A stretch of 64,000 nt of DNA from Lactarius indigo. Taxonomy: Eukaryota; Basidiomycota; Agaricomycetes; Russulales; Russulaceae. The first letter of the stretch is position 1. Each line of letters starts with the position of its first letter. Location: the NCBI GenBank assembly GCA_025766275.1, contig JAFKAC010000032.1, positions 186,001 through 250,000 of the forward strand, written 5' to 3'. Shown here in pieces: positions 63,916-64,000 of this stretch. The notes under the pieces were generated by a model. The model did no database searches and had not been told where the DNA came from. It saw only the letters and a list, made by a program, of their open reading frames with translations. A program made the position numbers and the translations under genes.

Positions 63916-64000
63916 ATGCACACGCTCAACTTCAACCTGGAAGTGTTTGGCAGAAACGTGGCAGAGTTTGACCCGATTAGGTATCTGGATGAGAAGGGTC
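63916..64000 (+). pseudogene. Cytochrome P450 pseudogene 2, part after the hAT-like insertion
   Basis: It continues the exon split at 55089: HTLNFNLEVFGRNVAEFDPI then RYLDEKG, the stretch that precedes the haem loop in P450s. It runs off the window, so the haem-binding region cannot be judged. Confidence 0.8.

Overview
The window is repeat-dense fungal DNA, most likely from a mushroom-forming basidiomycete (Agaricomycetes). The pointers are short GT-AG introns of about 45-65 bp, a KDZ transposase with a CxC2 cysteine cluster, chromodomain Ty3/gypsy elements, and two decayed cytochrome P450 genes of the kind expanded in these fungi. Nearly everything before 49.4 kb is transposon. No rRNA, tRNA or CRISPR was seen.

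Layout. (1) 1-20688 is a KDZ-type DNA transposon (KDZ-1); its last ~116 bp of left terminus lie outside the window. It carries five spliced genes: A (KDZ transposase), E (small acidic protein), B (Zn2Cys6-like cysteine cluster followed by a coiled coil), C (basic region plus coiled coil) and D (unknown, about 540 residues). A complete chromovirus, gypsy-1 (5928-13749), sits between E and B with identical-looking LTRs and target duplication gcctg. (2) 20689-33427 is a stack of LINE-A, a truncated minus-strand chromovirus (gypsy-3) and LINE-B. (3) 33428-46933 is a second, inverted, nearly identical KDZ copy (KDZ-2). It lacks gypsy-1, carries its own LTR remnant, and has broken A, B and C genes. 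(4) 46934-49421 holds the 3' half of a Copia element and a chromovirus LTR fragment. (5) 49422-64000 is the old host locus: two P450 pseudogenes broken by two solo LTRs, each with its own 5-bp duplication, and by an hAT-like element with an 8-bp duplication that itself holds a second complete chromovirus, gypsy-2 (55854-63730).

How the parts work together. Each intact chromovirus has 5-bp target duplications, an 11-nt self-priming site of Tf1 type, a gag that seems to start at a GUG codon, a GGGTTTT frameshift site, and a pol ending in chromodomain plus a long C-terminal extension. A +1 reading frame inside that extension starts at a matching ATG in all three chromovirus copies.

The strongest new signal is in the KDZ element. 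I count 34 exact copies of an 11-bp palindrome, CGGRNNNYCCG, spread through exons, introns, intergenic DNA and termini of KDZ-1, where well under one would be expected by chance. Gene B of the same element encodes a Cys6 cluster plus coiled coil, the layout of dimeric Gal4-type proteins that read CGG half-sites. My proposal is a transposon-borne, self-addressing DNA-binding system. KDZ-2 is losing these sites through C-to-T changes at their CpGs.
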